A stretch of 64,000 nt of DNA from Cellulomonas cellasea (lineage in GTDB: Bacteria > Actinomycetota > Actinomycetes > Actinomycetales > Cellulomonadaceae). Both the position numbers and the translations under genes were made by a program. The notes beneath the pieces are model-generated. The model was not told where the DNA came from. It searched no databases and saw only the letters and a list, made by a program, of their open reading frames with translations. The stretch is taken from contig NZ_BJLR01000037.1 of assembly GCF_006538745.1 (NCBI RefSeq), positions 1 to 64,000 on the forward strand, written 5' to 3'. Below, piece by piece: positions 8,872-17,747 of this stretch. Within the stretch, counting starts at the first letter, position 1. The number at the start of each line of letters is the position of its first letter.

Positions 8872-11106
8872 TCACCCGGCGTCCTGGGCCAGCTCGGCGA
8901 GGTCCTCCGCCTGGTCGGCGAGGGCCTCGGACCGGACGTCCTCGGGGAGCCGCGGAGCAGCGGGGACCCACGGCTTCAGGGGCTGGACGACGGTGCTGTA
9001 GAACGCCTCGACCGCGCTCGTGACGCTCGGGACGAACGCGCCCCGGACGCCGGACCGCTTGGTGCCCATCGGGCTGCTGAGCGTGAGCCGGAACGCCGAG
9101 ATCTCGGCGCTGCGGTCGGGCAGCAGCACCGAGGCGTCGGCGCGGACGTCCACCAGCCGCTCGCACGCGCTGTCCGACCGGCCCGTGAAGACCGCCTCGA
9201 CGAGGAGCGCGTCGGGTGCGTCGCGGAGCTGGCGCAGCAGCCAGGCGATGCGCCGCGGCCCGGTCCCCTCCTGGGGAGCCGCGAGCGCGACGGCGACCTT
9301 GACCTGGCTCGTCCGAAGGTCGGCCGTCACGGTGAGCGGGCCCGCGGCGAGCGGGACCTTGAGCACCGCCTCGAGCTCGCCGGTGGCCGAGAGCTGCGCG
9401 ACGATCGCCTGGATCCGTGCCGCCGAGTCGGTGGCGAGGCGCCGGGGGAGCGCGTGCGTGACCGTGACGCCGAGGTCGGAGCTGAGCCGCAGGCAGAGCT
9501 GGCGGACGAGCCGGGTCCAGGAGTCGGCGACCGCGGGGACCTTCCGGTCCGTCGGCCGCAGCGTCCCCGCGTGGACCGACTCGCGCACGGGCACCCACGA
9601 CGGGCCCATGTCGTCGAACGACGCCGCCCCCGAGCGGGGGTGCTCGAGGTAGCGGATCAGCTCGTGGAGCAGCCATGCCTGCAGCTGGTCCGCGACGCCG
9701 CGGTGGTGCAGCGTGACCTTCGCCTCGTGCAGCACCTCGGCCCACGACAGGTGCAGCAGGGCCGTCTTCCGGAGCTTGCGCCGGTCCACGGTGACCGGGT
9801 GCTCGCCGGCCTGCGGCGCGATCTCGTTCGACAGCGTGATCAGGGCGTCGTAGCCCTCCTGGCGCGCCACGTCGAGGTAGTGCTCGACCTGCTCCCGAGC
9901 GAGCTGGCCGCTGCCGGTCTTGACCTCGACGAGACCGGTCCAGAGCCGGGTGCCGCGCGAGACCCTCAGGACCCCGTCCGGGATGACCGTCGTCTCGCCG
10001 AGCCGGAACTGCACCTCGAGGTACGCCTCGACCGTCCCGGCGGGCGCGCCGAACCGCGCGGTGAGCGCCCGGGCGAACGCCGGCACGCCCATGACCGTGG
10101 CGAGCAGCGCCGACGTCGTGCGCTTCTCCTGCTCGTCGGCGGTGCCCACGCCCGAGATCGAGAACAGCCTCGCCGGCGTCCACGTGTCCTCGACCGCCAG
10201 CCGGAGGCGGGGCGGGGTGACGACCGCGACCGACCGCTTGGCCGTGCGCACGCCTGCGGTGCGGCGCCGTGGCGCGTTGCTCGGGGCCGGCGTCGGCACG
10301 GCGGTGAGCGAGGCGACGGGTCGCGAGAGCTCGACGACCGCACCGATCTCGGGCGGCTCGGACGCCGACTCGACGACCTCCACGAGCTCGTCGGCGTCGG
10401 CCGCGGGCGGGTCGGTGCGCGACGGGTCGACCTCGTCGACGGTCTCGGGTCGGTCGACGGTCCCCGGGGCGGCGTCGTCGCCGGCCGGCACGGCGGGCGT
10501 CGTCGGCTCTGCCGGCTGCTCCGCCTCCGCGGGTGGCCGCGTGGCGGCGTCGGCGTGGTCGTCGTCGCTGTCGTCGACCGTCACGCCGAAGTCGCTCGCG
10601 ATGCCGGCGAGCCCGGTGTCCCAGCCCTGGCCGACGGCACGCACCTTCCACTCCCCGGACCGGCGGTAGACCTCGCCGAACAGGAAGGCGGTCTCGGTCG
10701 TCGCGCCGACGATGTCGTAGCGCGCGAGGTGGGCACCCACGGCGTCGAGCACGAGCATCCGCAGCCCGTCGAGCCGGCCGAACGTCCCGTCGGCGAGGCT
10801 CGCGACGACCGCGAGGGTGTGCACGTCGTCGGGCACGGTCGCCAGGTCCAGGGCGAGGAGCTCGTGCGCGCCGGCGTCGGTGCTCGAGCGCCCGAGGTGG
10901 CGGACGGAGCCGTCGGTCGAGGCAGGCTGGTTGTAGAAGACGAAGTCCTCGTCGGTCCGGACCCGCCCGCCGGCGTCGAGGAGCAGCGCCGCCGCGTCCA
11001 CGTCGACTGACCCGTCGGGGTCGTCCCACGTGACGACGACCTGGAGCCCCGTCGTGCCGTCCGGCAGCGCGGTGTTGGCGCCCTTGCTGAGAACCACGTC
11101 GTCCAT
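8872..11106 (-). CDS. TerD-domain protein fused to a putative PD-(D/E)XK nuclease domain
   Basis: 744 aa. Residues 1-175 are a TerD domain (MDDVVLSKGAN, TWDDPDGSVDVDAAALLLD, DFVFYNQ), the Ca2+-binding module of tellurite/stress-resistance proteins. Residues 176-300 are an acidic, Pro/Ala-rich linker. Residues 300-560 contain a helix with Glu360, then IPDGVL (Asp377), then GLVEVKTGSGQ (Glu394-Val-Lys396), the order expected of a PD-(D/E)XK nuclease core. The last ~180 residues are unassigned. Start at 11106: AGGA lies eight bases upstream; an ATG three codons earlier has no usable site. It stands alone, between a sugar operon and a levanase, with no other ter genes. Possible roles are DNA-damage response or phage defence; the function is unproven. 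Confidence 0.75.
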   Translation of the reverse strand: MDDVVLSKGANTALPDGTTGLQVVVTWDDPDGSVDVDAAALLLDAGGRVRTDEDFVFYNQPASTDGSVRHLGRSSTDAGAHELLALDLATVPDDVHTLAVVASLADGTFGRLDGLRMLVLDAVGAHLARYDIVGATTETAFLFGEVYRRSGEWKVRAVGQGWDTGLAGIASDFGVTVDDSDDDHADAATRPPAEAEQPAEPTTPAVPAGDDAAPGTVDRPETVDEVDPSRTDPPAADADELVEVVESASEPPEIGAVVELSRPVASLTAVPTPAPSNAPRRRTAGVRTAKRSVAVVTPPRLRLAVEDTWTPARLFSISGVGTADEQEKRTTSALLATVMGVPAFARALTARFGAPAGTVEAYLEVQFRLGETTVIPDGVLRVSRGTRLWTGLVEVKTGSGQLAREQVEHYLDVARQEGYDALITLSNEIAPQAGEHPVTVDRRKLRKTALLHLSWAEVLHEAKVTLHHRGVADQLQAWLLHELIRYLEHPRSGAASFDDMGPSWVPVRESVHAGTLRPTDRKVPAVADSWTRLVRQLCLRLSSDLGVTVTHALPRRLATDSAARIQAIVAQLSATGELEAVLKVPLAAGPLTVTADLRTSQVKVAVALAAPQEGTGPRRIAWLLRQLRDAPDALLVEAVFTGRSDSACERLVDVRADASVLLPDRSAEISAFRLTLSSPMGTKRSGVRGAFVPSVTSAVEAFYSTVVQPLKPWVPAAPRLPEDVRSEALADQAEDLAELAQDAG

Positions 11107-11210
11107 GGTCGGCATCCTAGGGACGGCGCGGGGTGGGCCCCGGGTGAACTTCGAGCCGTCCGGGGTGCCCTGATCTGCACCGATACCGCTGCACGCAGGG
11201 TGGCCTGGCG

Positions 11211-11239
11211 TTGACAACGTTGTCCGGCGGGCTGAGAAT
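11211..11239 (+). promoter_or_regulatory. promoter of the levanase gene
   Basis: Perfect -35 TTGACA (11211-11216), a 17-nt spacer, -10 GAGAAT (11234-11239). The -35 overlaps one LacI-type operator and the start point abuts the second, the classic layout for double repression. Confidence 0.75.
11213..11224. promoter_or_regulatory. LacI-type operator overlapping the levanase -35
   Basis: GACAACGTTGTC, identical to the operators at the sugar transporter. It shares four bases with the -35 hexamer. Confidence 0.8.
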
Positions 11240-11250
11240 CGTCCCGGTCT

Positions 11251-11262
11251 GACAACGTTGTC
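11251..11262. promoter_or_regulatory. LacI-type operator downstream of the levanase start point
   Basis: A second GACAACGTTGTC, centred 38 bp from the first, placed to block promoter clearance. Confidence 0.8.
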
Positions 11263-11329
11263 AGACCGCGCTGCGCCCGCGGGCCTCACCATCCCGCGGC
11301 CCGCGCCCCTGTCTCGACGAGGAGATCTC

Positions 11330-13906
11330 ATGGGAAGACGCACGCTCCGCCTGCTCTGCGGGGTCATCGCGCTGACGTCCGCCGTACCGCTCCCGGCGTC
11401 CGCCGCCTCCGGCCCGTCCCCAGCCGGCTCGTCGGCGTCGGCCTCCGCCGCCCCGGCCCGGTACGCCGCCGTGACCGACCGGTTCCGCCCGGAGCTGCAC
11501 TTCGCGCCGCAGCAGAACTGGGTCAACGACCCGAACGGGCCCGTCTGGTACGACGGCGAGTACCACCTGTTCTTCCAGCACAACCCCGAGGGCACGCAGT
11601 GGGGCCACATGTCCTGGGGTCACGCCGTGAGCACCGACCTCGTGCACTGGGAGGAGCGCCCCGTCGCGATCCCGTGGTCCGAGCGCGAGCACATCTTCTC
11701 GGGCTCGGTCGTCGTCGACAGCCGGGGCACGAGCGGCTGGGGCACGCCCGAGGAGCCCGCGATGGTCGCGCTCTACACGAGCTGGGACCCGGTCACCGGG
11801 ATCCAGGCGCAGTCCGTCGCGTACAGCACCGACCGCGGCGAGACCTGGACCAAGCACGCCGGGAACCCGGTGCTCGACCTCGGGTCGCGCGAGTTCCGGG
11901 ACCCCCGCGTCCTGTGGTTCGAGGAGGGCGGGTACTGGGTCATGGCCGTCGCGATGGCGGTCGACCGCGAGATCGCGTTCTACCGGTCCGACGACCTGCT
12001 CGCGTGGAGCCACCTGAGCGACTTCGGCCCGGCCAACGCCGTGGGCGGGGTCTGGGAGATGCCCGACCTGTTCGAGCTCCCCGTCGAGGGCCGGCCGGGG
12101 GAGTCGCGCTGGGTGCTCGTCGTCAACCTCAACCCCGGGGCCGTCGCGGGCGGGTCGGGAGCGCAGTACTTCCTGGGCGACTTCGACGGCACGCGCTTCA
12201 CCTCGGAGAGCGTCGTGACCGGCGACGAGGACCCGCCCGGCACGGTGCTCGCCGACTTCGACGGCGGCTACGGGCCGGGCTGGGTCGCGACCGGGACGGC
12301 CTTCGGGACCGCGCCGGCGACCGGGACCCTGCCGGGCCAGCAGGCCGTCACCGGCTTCCGGGGGACCGGGCTCGCGAACAGCTTCGTCGACCAGGACCGG
12401 GCGCAGGGCACGCTGACCTCGCCGCCGTTCACGCTGACCGAGGACTACGTCAACGTGCTCGTCGGCGGTGGCGACCACCCGCGCCGGCCCGGCACCGGCG
12501 ACGGCTCCGCGCCCGAGGGGACGGTGCTCGCCGACTTCGAGGGCGACGGCTTCGGCGACTGGACGGTGACCGGTGACGCGTTCGGCACCGGCCCGACCCG
12601 CGGCGACGCCCCGTGCCAGGTCGGGGTGACCGGCTACCTCGGCGGGGGGCTCGCCGGCTCGTACCGCAGCGCGACGCCCGACGACTGCTCCGTGCCGCCC
12701 GACACCGGCACCGGCACGCTGACCTCGCCCGAGCTCACGATCACCGAGCGCTGGCTCAGCTTCCTCGTCGGTGGCGGTGCGCAGCCCGACACCGCGGTGC
12801 GGCTGCTCGTCGACGGGGCCGTCGTCCGCACCGCCTCCGGCTCCGAGAGCGGGACGCTCGACTGGGTCAGCTGGGACCTCGCCGACCTCCAGGGCCGCCG
12901 CGCCCGCATCGAGGTGCGCGACGCGGCGACCGGCGGCTGGGGGCACATCATGGCCGACGCGTTCGTCGCGTCCGCCGAGCCGGCCCGGCTGCGGGCTGCC
13001 GAGGCGACGGTGAACCTCGTCGTCGACGGCGACGTCGTGCGCACCGCCACCGGGCAGGACAGCGAGGCGCTCGACTGGGTCGCGTGGGACGTGCGCGAGC
13101 TCGCCGGACGCCAGGCGCAGCTCCGGGTCGTCGACAGCGTGAGCGGCGGCTGGGGCCACGTGCTCGCCGACCAGCTCACGCTCTCGGACGTGCCGGCCCG
13201 CAACCTGCTCGAGCGCTACCGGTGGCTCGACCACGGGACCGACTTCTACGCGGCGCTGACGTTCGAGAACGTGCCCGACGGGCGCCGCATCGCGGTCGCC
13301 TGGATGAACAACTGGGAGTACGCGTCCGCGACGCCGACCGGGACGTGGCGCGGGTCGATGACCTTCCCGCGCGAGCTCACGCTGCGCGACGTCGGCGGTG
13401 AGCTGCGCCTGACCCAGCAGCCGGTCGAGGAGCTCGCCGCGCAGCCCGCGACCGGCGCGCCGTACCTGCTGCGCGACCGGGTGGTCCCGGAGGGCGTCAC
13501 GGCGCTGCCCCGGCAGGCGCGCGGCACGGTCCTCGCGATCGACGCGGAGCTCGAGGTCGGCACCGCCGACCGCGTTGGGCTGCACGTGCGCACCGGCACC
13601 GGCGAGCGGACCGTCGTCGGGTACGACGTGCACCGGGAGCGGCTGTTCGTCGACCGCACGGCGTCGGGCGACGTCGACTTCCACGAGGCCTTCGCGGGGG
13701 TGCACGCGGCGCCGCTGCCGGCCCCCGACCGGCGCGTGCGCATCCGGGTGCTCGTCGACCGGTCGTCGGTCGAGGTCATCGGCGGCGGCGGGGAGATCGC
13801 GCTGACCGACCTCGTCTTCCCGGCGCTCACGAGCGACGGCGTCGCGCTCTTCGCCGAGGGCGGCGAGGCGCGGGTGCACAGCCTGACCGTGCGGCCGCTC
13901 GGCTGA
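11330..13906 (+). CDS. secreted GH32 levanase/exo-inulinase with nested inserted domains
   Basis: 858 aa. Signal peptide at residues 1-26. The GH32 beta-propeller starts at about 48 with WVNDPNG (nucleophile Asp67); RDP has Asp191 and WEMPD has the acid/base Glu243 (Met replaces the common Cys). The propeller is interrupted after residue ~300 by a jelly-roll-like domain whose first half (305-383) and second half (559-620) are separated by a complete second copy of the same domain (398-556). The propeller resumes at about 630 (RWLDHGTDFYAA) and a C-terminal beta-sandwich follows. Expected to release fructose from levan or inulin outside the cell. GGAG precedes the ATG. It is controlled by the same operators as the sugar transporter, consistent with fructan breakdown and uptake as one regulon. 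Confidence 0.9.
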   Translation: MGRRTLRLLCGVIALTSAVPLPASAASGPSPAGSSASASAAPARYAAVTDRFRPELHFAPQQNWVNDPNGPVWYDGEYHLFFQHNPEGTQWGHMSWGHAVSTDLVHWEERPVAIPWSEREHIFSGSVVVDSRGTSGWGTPEEPAMVALYTSWDPVTGIQAQSVAYSTDRGETWTKHAGNPVLDLGSREFRDPRVLWFEEGGYWVMAVAMAVDREIAFYRSDDLLAWSHLSDFGPANAVGGVWEMPDLFELPVEGRPGESRWVLVVNLNPGAVAGGSGAQYFLGDFDGTRFTSESVVTGDEDPPGTVLADFDGGYGPGWVATGTAFGTAPATGTLPGQQAVTGFRGTGLANSFVDQDRAQGTLTSPPFTLTEDYVNVLVGGGDHPRRPGTGDGSAPEGTVLADFEGDGFGDWTVTGDAFGTGPTRGDAPCQVGVTGYLGGGLAGSYRSATPDDCSVPPDTGTGTLTSPELTITERWLSFLVGGGAQPDTAVRLLVDGAVVRTASGSESGTLDWVSWDLADLQGRRARIEVRDAATGGWGHIMADAFVASAEPARLRAAEATVNLVVDGDVVRTATGQDSEALDWVAWDVRELAGRQAQLRVVDSVSGGWGHVLADQLTLSDVPARNLLERYRWLDHGTDFYAALTFENVPDGRRIAVAWMNNWEYASATPTGTWRGSMTFPRELTLRDVGGELRLTQQPVEELAAQPATGAPYLLRDRVVPEGVTALPRQARGTVLAIDAELEVGTADRVGLHVRTGTGERTVVGYDVHRERLFVDRTASGDVDFHEAFAGVHAAPLPAPDRRVRIRVLVDRSSVEVIGGGGEIALTDLVFPALTSDGVALFAEGGEARVHSLTVRPLG

Positions 13907-13917
13907 GCCGCGGCGCG

Positions 13918-13951
13918 CGCCGTCGCCGGGCCGGGAGGTCCGGCGACGGCG
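13918..13951. terminator. terminator between levanase and the second lacI-type gene
   Basis: A 12-bp stem (CGCCGTCGCCGG and its complement) with a 10-nt loop, 12 bases after the levanase stop and between convergent genes. Confidence 0.7.
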
Positions 13952-13985
13952 TGGAGCCCGGCCGGGGCCCGCCGTCGAGCGGCGG

Positions 13986-15053
13986 TCAGGCGCCGGCGCC
14001 CGCGGGTGGGGGGATCTCGCCGGAGCCGCGCTCGACGAGGCGGGTGGGCAGGACGATGCGTTCGGGCGGCAGGTCGGGGTCGGCGAGGCGGGCGAAGACG
14101 CGTTCGGCGGCGGCGCGGCCGATGTCGGCGGGGTTCTGGGCGACGACGGTGATCCCGGGGTCGACGAGGTCGGCGAGGGCGAAGTCGTCGAAGCCGACGA
14201 GGGCGACGGTGTGCTGGGCGCCGAGCTCGCGCAGCGCGCGGATCGCGCCGATCGTGACGAGGTTCTGGCTCGTGAACAGCGCCGTCGGCGGCTCGGGCCC
14301 GGTCAGGAGCTCGCGCGTCGCCGCGTGCGCCGCGTCGACGCCCCGCAGCCCGGGGACAACGAGCCGGTCGTCGAGCGGGATGCCCGCGGTCTGCAGCGCC
14401 CGCAGGTGGCCCTCGTGCCGCTGCCGGGCCGTCACGATCACGGACAGGTCGCCGAGGTGCGCGATGCGCCGGTGCCCGCGCCGGACGAGGTGCGCGGTCG
14501 CGGTCGCGGCGCCCTCGACGTTGTCGACCACGACGACGTCCGCGGCGAGACCGTCGGGTGCGCGGTCGACGAGCACCACCGGCGTCCCGGTCTCGATCGC
14601 CGCGTGCAGGTGGCGGTGGTCGCTCGCGGTCGCGGTGAGGATCAGGCCGTCGACGCGGCGCGAGGTGAAGGCGGCGACGAGCGCGCGCTCCCGGCGCGGG
14701 TCCTCGTCGGTGCTCGCGGAGAACACGGCGACGCCCCGGCTGCCGGCGACGTCCTCGACCGCGCGGTGGATCGCGGCGCAGAACGGGTTGTCGACGCTCG
14801 CCAGGATCAGGCCGACGCTCATCGACCGTCCGCCGGTCCGGCGCAGGTTGCCCGCGACCAGGTCGGGCTGGAACCGCAGAGCCGACGCGGCCCGCGCGAC
14901 GCGCGTCGCCGTCGCGGGGGAGACGCCGCTCTCGCCGTTGGCCCAGCGCGAGACGGTCTTGATGCCGACCCCGGCGAGCGCGGCGACGTCGCGCATCGTG
15001 GCGCGGGTCCGCCGGTGCAGCGTCTCGTCGGGTGGGTCTGACATCGATGTCAT
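13986..15053 (-). CDS. LacI-family transcriptional repressor (paralog 2)
   Basis: 355 aa. HTH at residues 20-66 (MRDVAALAGVGIKTVSR, then WANGESGVS) plus a sugar-binding effector domain. Ligand-domain stretches such as ALFTSQNLVTIGAIRALREL are identical to paralog 1. The residues after the recognition helix differ (WAN instead of VVN), so DNA affinity may differ. A GACAACGTTGTC sits just upstream, overlapping a minus-strand TTGTCT box; TACGCT follows at 18 nt and ends six bases before the ATG. Both autoregulation and a leaderless transcript are predicted. Convergent with the levanase. Which repressor serves which operator cannot be told from sequence. Confidence 0.9.
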   Translation of the reverse strand: MTSMSDPPDETLHRRTRATMRDVAALAGVGIKTVSRWANGESGVSPATATRVARAASALRFQPDLVAGNLRRTGGRSMSVGLILASVDNPFCAAIHRAVEDVAGSRGVAVFSASTDEDPRRERALVAAFTSRRVDGLILTATASDHRHLHAAIETGTPVVLVDRAPDGLAADVVVVDNVEGAATATAHLVRRGHRRIAHLGDLSVIVTARQRHEGHLRALQTAGIPLDDRLVVPGLRGVDAAHAATRELLTGPEPPTALFTSQNLVTIGAIRALRELGAQHTVALVGFDDFALADLVDPGITVVAQNPADIGRAAAERVFARLADPDLPPERIVLPTRLVERGSGEIPPPAGAGA

Positions 15054-15084
15054 GGGCTGAGCGTACCGGCGGGCGGGTCCGCTA

Positions 15085-15096
15085 GACAACGTTGTC
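15085..15096. promoter_or_regulatory. LacI-type operator upstream of lacI paralog 2
   Basis: GACAACGTTGTC, 32 bases upstream of the ATG at 15053, overlapping the predicted minus-strand -35 TTGTCT. Fifth copy of the motif in this locus. Confidence 0.8.
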
Positions 15097-15230
15097 AGGT
15101 CAGCGGAGCACGACAGTGCGACAGCGGCGGTCCGGGCTGGGGCTGGGGCCGGGGCGGTAGGGAGCTCCCGGTCGCCGCCGGAGGTCTCGACGTCGTGCCC
15201 GACCCCGCTCTGCCGCGTCGGGACGCCGGA

Positions 15231-15269
15231 GCGCCCGGCACCGGGAGGGGGGATCCCGGTGCCGGGCGC
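15231..15269. terminator. terminator of the secreted repeat-protein gene
   Basis: A perfect 16-bp stem (GCGCCCGGCACCGGGA and its complement) with a 7-nt loop, 33 bases beyond the stop at 15302 on the minus strand. Confidence 0.75.
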
Positions 15270-15301
15270 GTCGTGGGCCCGGGGCATGCCCGGGCGGTCC
15301 G

Positions 15302-17746
15302 TCAGGCGGTGCGCCGGCCGAGCAGCCCGGCCACGACCGCCCCGATGCCGAACAGCGCGACCGCGGCGATGCCCCGCCCGAGGTTGCGGGCGCCGGTGCC
15401 GTCGACTCCGGCGATCTCGAGGGAGTAGGCCGTCGCCCCGGCGGCGCCCTCCGGCGCTCCGAAGGCCATGCCCTCGGCGGCGGTGCGCTCGGCCCCCGCC
15501 TCGATCACGGCGTACTTCACGCCGTAGTCGCCCGCGGTGTCCTTGCCCCGCTCGACGAGCGGCGACGTGCCCTCGGCCGACAGCCGCCGCGCGCCGTCGA
15601 CCAGCGCGGGAGCGCCGTCCGCCGCGGACACGAGACCGTCCGCCACGAGGGTCGAGCCGTCCGCCGCCCGTCCGATGCCCGCGGCCAGCTCGTCGGCTCC
15701 GGACGCGAGGCGCTGGGTGCCGCCGGCCAGCTCGGCCGCACCGGCGGAGAGGCGGTCGGTGCCCTGCGCGAGCGTCGTCGCACCGCCCCGCAGCGTCGAG
15801 GCGCCGGTCGCGAGCTCGCCGAGGCCGCCGGCGAGCGTGCGGCCACCGGTGGCCAGCTGCCCCACGCCGGCGCGGGCGGCGCCCACACCGCCGCGCAGCG
15901 TGGTCGGGCCGTCGGCCGGGGAGCCGACCGCGCCCTGCACCTTGCCGACGACGCCGGCGGCGACCTGGTCGATGCCGCCGTCCAGCTGGGCCAGGCCGGT
16001 CATCACGCTCCTGCCGCCCGCCGGGCACACGGGCAGCGAAGCCGCGTCGAGACCGCACTCGATCTCGACGATCCCGGAGCCGGCGCCCTGCAACCCCGTC
16101 AGCACCTTGTCGAGGCCGGCGACGACCGCGGCGTTGGTGGCGCTCGCTCGTGCGAGGCTCGCGCCCCGTGCGTCGACCACCTGCGCCTGGGCCACGAGGT
16201 CGTCGGCCTGGCTGGGGTGGTCGGGGCGCACGGCCGCTGCGGCGCTGCGCAGCGCGGCGGCGGCGCCGGTGAGGTCCTCGCCCGTGCCCATCAACGTCGA
16301 CACGCCGGCGGCGCCAGCCCGGGCGGTGCCGAGTCCCGTGACCGCGCCGCCGAGCCCCGTGCGCACCTGGTCGACCCCGCCGACGAGCGTCTTCGGGGCG
16401 CCGACGGCACCCACCGCGGCGCGGATGCTGGCGACCCCGTCGTGCAGCGGCTTCATGCTCTCCGGCAGCACCCCGATCGACCCGGAGAGCTGCGCGAGCC
16501 CGGCGTCGACCCGGACGAGCCCCGCGTCGAGCTGCGTGAGCCCGCCGAGCAGCTGGGGCACCGCGGCCCCGGCCGACGCGAGCCCGGCGTCGAGCTGGGC
16601 CCCGCCGTCGGCCAGCCGCTCCGCGCCCGTGTCGAGCTGTCGTGCGCCGTCCGCAAGGTCGACCGCGCCGTCGTGCGCCGTGTCCAGGCCCGCCGCGAGC
16701 GTGTCCGCGCCCGGCGCGGCCTCGGCCACCAGGCCAGCGGACAGCTCCGCCGCCCCGTCGCGCAGCTGCACCAGGCCGCCGAGCAGCTCCTGCGCGCCGT
16801 CGTGCAGGCGCAGCAGGTTCGCGTCGAGCTCGAGAGCCCCCGCGGCGAGGTCCGCGCCGCTCTGGGCGCCGCTCGCGTAGCTCGCCGAGCCGCCCTTGAA
16901 CGACGCGCTCGTCAGCGGCGAGACGGGGAGCGCGGTGATCGTGGCGGGCGGGACCACGCCGCGCGTGATGCGGGCGGTGTAGCCGAGCTCGAGGCTCGTC
17001 GCGCCGATCGGCGGGAAGAGGGTCATCTGGTAGGTCAGCCGCGTGCCGCCACGCCCGTCGCCGGAGATGTTGGCCTCGTCCGACGTCACCGCGGTGAACC
17101 CGGACGGGAGCGTCGTGACGAGCTGGCCGACCATCGGCACCACGGTCTCGGCGGTCTCGGAGCCGGTGCCGCCCGTGCCGTCGGCGAACTCCACGGAGTC
17201 GTCGCGCGCCGTCAGGTTCGTCACGGTGTACCGGACCTCGAGGAGGCCCGAGCGGCCGAGCACCTCGCGGGGCGCGACGGTCTCGCCGTCCAGCCGGTAG
17301 GTCACGTCGACCCCGAGCGGCAGCTCGCCGGCGAAGTCGCTCACGGTGCGCACGCGCTCGGCGCCGTCGACGTCCACGGACGTGCGCAGCGCGCCGTCGT
17401 CGACGGCCAGCGCGCCGAAGCCGTCGAGGTTGCGCAGGCCGCGCTCGGACACCGGGTTCTCGATGCGCGCCGACCCGCTGCCCGTGAACGTCAGCTGCTC
17501 GTACACGCGCGCCTCGCGCACCATCCCGGAGGCGTCGAGGCGGGCCTGCACGGTCTCGGTGTTGGTGACGACGACGTCGCCGTCGGTCCCCGCCGCGAAC
17601 GGCGCGGCGGCGAGCGACGGGCTGGCGACCAGGAGGGCCGTCAGCGCGGCGAGGGCGGCGACGGCGCCGCGGCGGGCCGCCGGGCGGCCCACGGAGGCGG
17701 GGCGGCCGGCCGCTGCGGGACGGCGGCGGGTCAGGGTGGGGCGCAC
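15302..17746 (-). CDS. secreted heptad-repeat membrane protein, YhgE/Pip-like
   Basis: 814 aa, GTG start. Residues 1-50 form an Arg-rich signal peptide. Residues 50-300 are beta-rich with no domain I can name. From about 310 to 740 the chain is built of repeats of the type GA..L..G...L..G, with Asp/Ala periodicity, interrupted by a short segment containing two cysteines (ECGLDAASLPVCP). The C-terminus is one transmembrane helix followed by GRRTA. Such alanine/glycine heptads occur in the external part of YhgE/Pip and EsaA-type proteins. A rod-like surface protein with unknown function is likely. The GTG lies one base after the stop of the upstream membrane-protein gene, whose last codons supply the ribosome-binding site GAGGAG. 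Confidence 0.65.
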   Translation of the reverse strand: MRPTLTRRRPAAAGRPASVGRPAARRGAVAALAALTALLVASPSLAAAPFAAGTDGDVVVTNTETVQARLDASGMVREARVYEQLTFTGSGSARIENPVSERGLRNLDGFGALAVDDGALRTSVDVDGAERVRTVSDFAGELPLGVDVTYRLDGETVAPREVLGRSGLLEVRYTVTNLTARDDSVEFADGTGGTGSETAETVVPMVGQLVTTLPSGFTAVTSDEANISGDGRGGTRLTYQMTLFPPIGATSLELGYTARITRGVVPPATITALPVSPLTSASFKGGSASYASGAQSGADLAAGALELDANLLRLHDGAQELLGGLVQLRDGAAELSAGLVAEAAPGADTLAAGLDTAHDGAVDLADGARQLDTGAERLADGGAQLDAGLASAGAAVPQLLGGLTQLDAGLVRVDAGLAQLSGSIGVLPESMKPLHDGVASIRAAVGAVGAPKTLVGGVDQVRTGLGGAVTGLGTARAGAAGVSTLMGTGEDLTGAAAALRSAAAAVRPDHPSQADDLVAQAQVVDARGASLARASATNAAVVAGLDKVLTGLQGAGSGIVEIECGLDAASLPVCPAGGRSVMTGLAQLDGGIDQVAAGVVGKVQGAVGSPADGPTTLRGGVGAARAGVGQLATGGRTLAGGLGELATGASTLRGGATTLAQGTDRLSAGAAELAGGTQRLASGADELAAGIGRAADGSTLVADGLVSAADGAPALVDGARRLSAEGTSPLVERGKDTAGDYGVKYAVIEAGAERTAAEGMAFGAPEGAAGATAYSLEIAGVDGTGARNLGRGIAAVALFGIGAVVAGLLGRRTA

Positions 17747-17747
17747 G

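Noticed and set aside
4558-9001. Plus-strand long frames overlapping the transporter operon in another register
   Set aside because: They consist of Arg/Pro/Ala-rich sequence with no motif, and are shadows of the ATPase, permease and binding-protein genes.
9020-9652. Plus-strand frame antisense to the TerD-fusion gene
   Set aside because: Ser/Arg/Thr-rich antisense shadow with no start signal or motif.
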